From a bacterium D16-50 (lineage in GTDB: Bacteria; Bacillota; Clostridia; Lachnospirales; Lachnospiraceae), in the NCBI GenBank assembly GCA_003612485.1, contig RAZA01000008.1, positions 110,345 through 174,344 on the forward strand: a stretch of DNA of 64,000 nt, read 5' to 3'. Shown here in pieces: positions 63,247-64,000 of the stretch. Position numbers and translations under genes: made by a program. The notes beneath the pieces were generated by a model, which made no database searches, was not told the origin of the DNA, and saw only the letters and a list, made by a program, of their open reading frames with translations. Position 1 is the stretch's first letter. Each line of letters begins with the position of its first letter.

Positions 63247-63348
63247 TATACTGCAGACCGCCAGAATTTACAGTGGTGCCTCTGGGAAAGTACTTGGCTG
63301 GCGGTCTGCAGTCGGGTTGCACTGCAAATTTAACCGGTGTGCAGTATA
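63247..63348. repeat. Large nested inverted repeat
   Basis: CTGCAGACCGCCAG (63251-63264) pairs perfectly with CTGGCGGTCTGCAG (63298-63311). Outside it, TATACTGC (63247-63254) can pair with GCAGTATA (63341-63348). Another small inverted pair, AAATCGA and TCGATTT, follows at 63351-63370. The 301-base gap 63109-63409 holds only these and the GNAT ribosome site. It may be a recombination end or a regulatory structure. Confidence 0.7.
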
Positions 63349-63409
63349 ACAAATCGAAATTTATCGATTTGGAAAATTCCGATTTTTACTCTAAAGGAGG
63401 GATGGTATC

Positions 63410-63913
63410 GTGATTGAGTTAAAAAGACTATCGCCCAGTGACGGTATTGAAATTTATGATTTGCTGCAAAGTATTCCAGGGGAGGAAAACGGTCTACAGA
63501 ACAAAGTAAACGGGATGACATATGAAGAATATAAACAATGGCTTATAGGGAAACAAGTGGAGTCAGAACAAGAAGGTATTGTAGACGGTTGGAAAGTGCC
63601 CTCTACCACCTATTGGTTATATGTTGACGGTGTACCAGTCGGTTTTGGAAATGTAAGGATTTATTTGACTGAAGCCTTAAAGAAAGTAGGCGGAAATATA
63701 GGATATGGGATAGCTTCTCCTTTTCGTGGAAAGGGCTATGGAAAAGAGTTGCTGAAATTATTACTTACGAAGGCAAAAGAGGCTGGAATAGAAAGAGCCT
63801 TGCTAACAATCTGTAAAGATAATATTGCTTCGCAAGCAGTTGCATACTCAAATGGCGGGGTATTAACAGAAGCGGTAGATGAAAGAGTATATTTCTGGAT
63901 AGACACTAATTAA
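63410..63913 (+). CDS. GNAT family N-acetyltransferase
   Basis: This 167-residue protein has a GTG start nine bases after AAAGGAGG. The acetyl-CoA loop is ASPFRGKGYGKELL (R-G-K-G-Y-G), preceded by the strand NIGYGI; the C-terminal part has AVAYSNGGVLTEAVDERVYFWI. It appears complete and differs from the acetyltransferase at 29.2 kb. The acceptor is unknown. AT-rich codon use fits the island. A strong terminator overlaps its stop. Confidence 0.88.
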   Translation: MIELKRLSPSDGIEIYDLLQSIPGEENGLQNKVNGMTYEEYKQWLIGKQVESEQEGIVDGWKVPSTTYWLYVDGVPVGFGNVRIYLTEALKKVGGNIGYGIASPFRGKGYGKELLKLLLTKAKEAGIERALLTICKDNIASQAVAYSNGGVLTEAVDERVYFWIDTN

Positions 63914-63944
63914 TAGAAATTCTATTAATTAGTGTCTGCTTTTT
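63902..63944 (+). terminator. Terminator of the right-end acetyltransferase gene
   Basis: GACACTAATTAATAGAA (63902-63918) is followed after one base by its exact complement (63920-63936) and then TGCTTTTT. The stop codon lies in the 5' arm. Confidence 0.85.
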
Positions 63945-64000
63945 AAGTCTGTAAACCATTGATTTTACTGACTTTTCAGCATATTTATGATAAAATAACT

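Noticed and set aside
1..64000. tRNA, rRNA or origin of replication
   Set aside because: No cloverleaf, CCA-ended tRNA pattern, rRNA core sequence or DnaA-box cluster was recognised on reading; a covariance-model scan would settle this.

Overview
The window looks like a chromosome segment of a gut-type Firmicute, most likely a Lachnospiraceae member. The reasons are AGGAGG-type ribosome sites, a Crh/HprK regulatory pair, WhiA and RapZ, a T-box before proS, a DUF1538/P-II pair, an archaeal/eukaryal-type ProRS, a YtrA-type GntR–ABC operon, and secreted glycan-active proteins. Species-level assignment is not possible by eye. No rRNA, tRNA or CRISPR array was recognised.

Positions 1–51,400 are GC-rich, orderly core and accessory chromosome. 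First comes a signalling block: a single-domain receiver, a hybrid kinase with an HPt domain, and a second hybrid kinase carrying a C-terminal DegV (fatty-acid-binding) domain. Next are a 1711-residue secreted M60-type metallopeptidase with a dockerin-like EF-hand pair and a membrane-anchored Pro/Thr-rich partner, then a DUF1576 membrane protein and a GDP-L-fucose cassette (gmd, fcl, manC). After a T-box leader come proS, an esterase, a DEDDh exonuclease, a penicillin-binding carboxypeptidase, trmB, thioredoxin, YitT, Nudix, and a DUF1538 transporter with a tandem P-II protein. A GNAT/GH5 cellulase/acyltransferase group, a GntR–ABC operon, DUF1846 and ftsH follow. The last chromosomal block is amidase, uvrC, hprK, ROK glucokinase, murB, rapZ, whiA, crh-like HPr, a lipid kinase and class II aldolase, joining envelope synthesis with carbon-catabolite control.

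From about 51,400 to the end the DNA is mostly more AT-rich and mosaic. A cyclophilin gene is cut off at about 51,640. Beyond it lie remains of a plasmid- or ICE-type replication/partition module (parA, parB, RepA_N), all broken by frameshifts or stops. parA is split by a recombinase-in-trio (RIT) element (52,225–60,204). That element's second recombinase is split by another RIT element in the opposite orientation (54,375–58,877), whose 3' end carries an IS1595-type insertion sequence. Three levels of insertion can therefore be read. Both RIT elements have the same end layout: a 6-bp target repeat, a 20-bp palindrome, a second 6-mer, then the terminal inverted repeat on the side of the first recombinase; and terminal repeat plus the same 6-bp target repeat on the other side. 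This is the most novel signal in the window.

The far right holds a broken cyclase-like gene, an Rpn-type nuclease gene with an in-frame stop, a large nested inverted repeat and a GNAT acetyltransferase. All functional calls rest on motif recognition and gene context; no database search was run.
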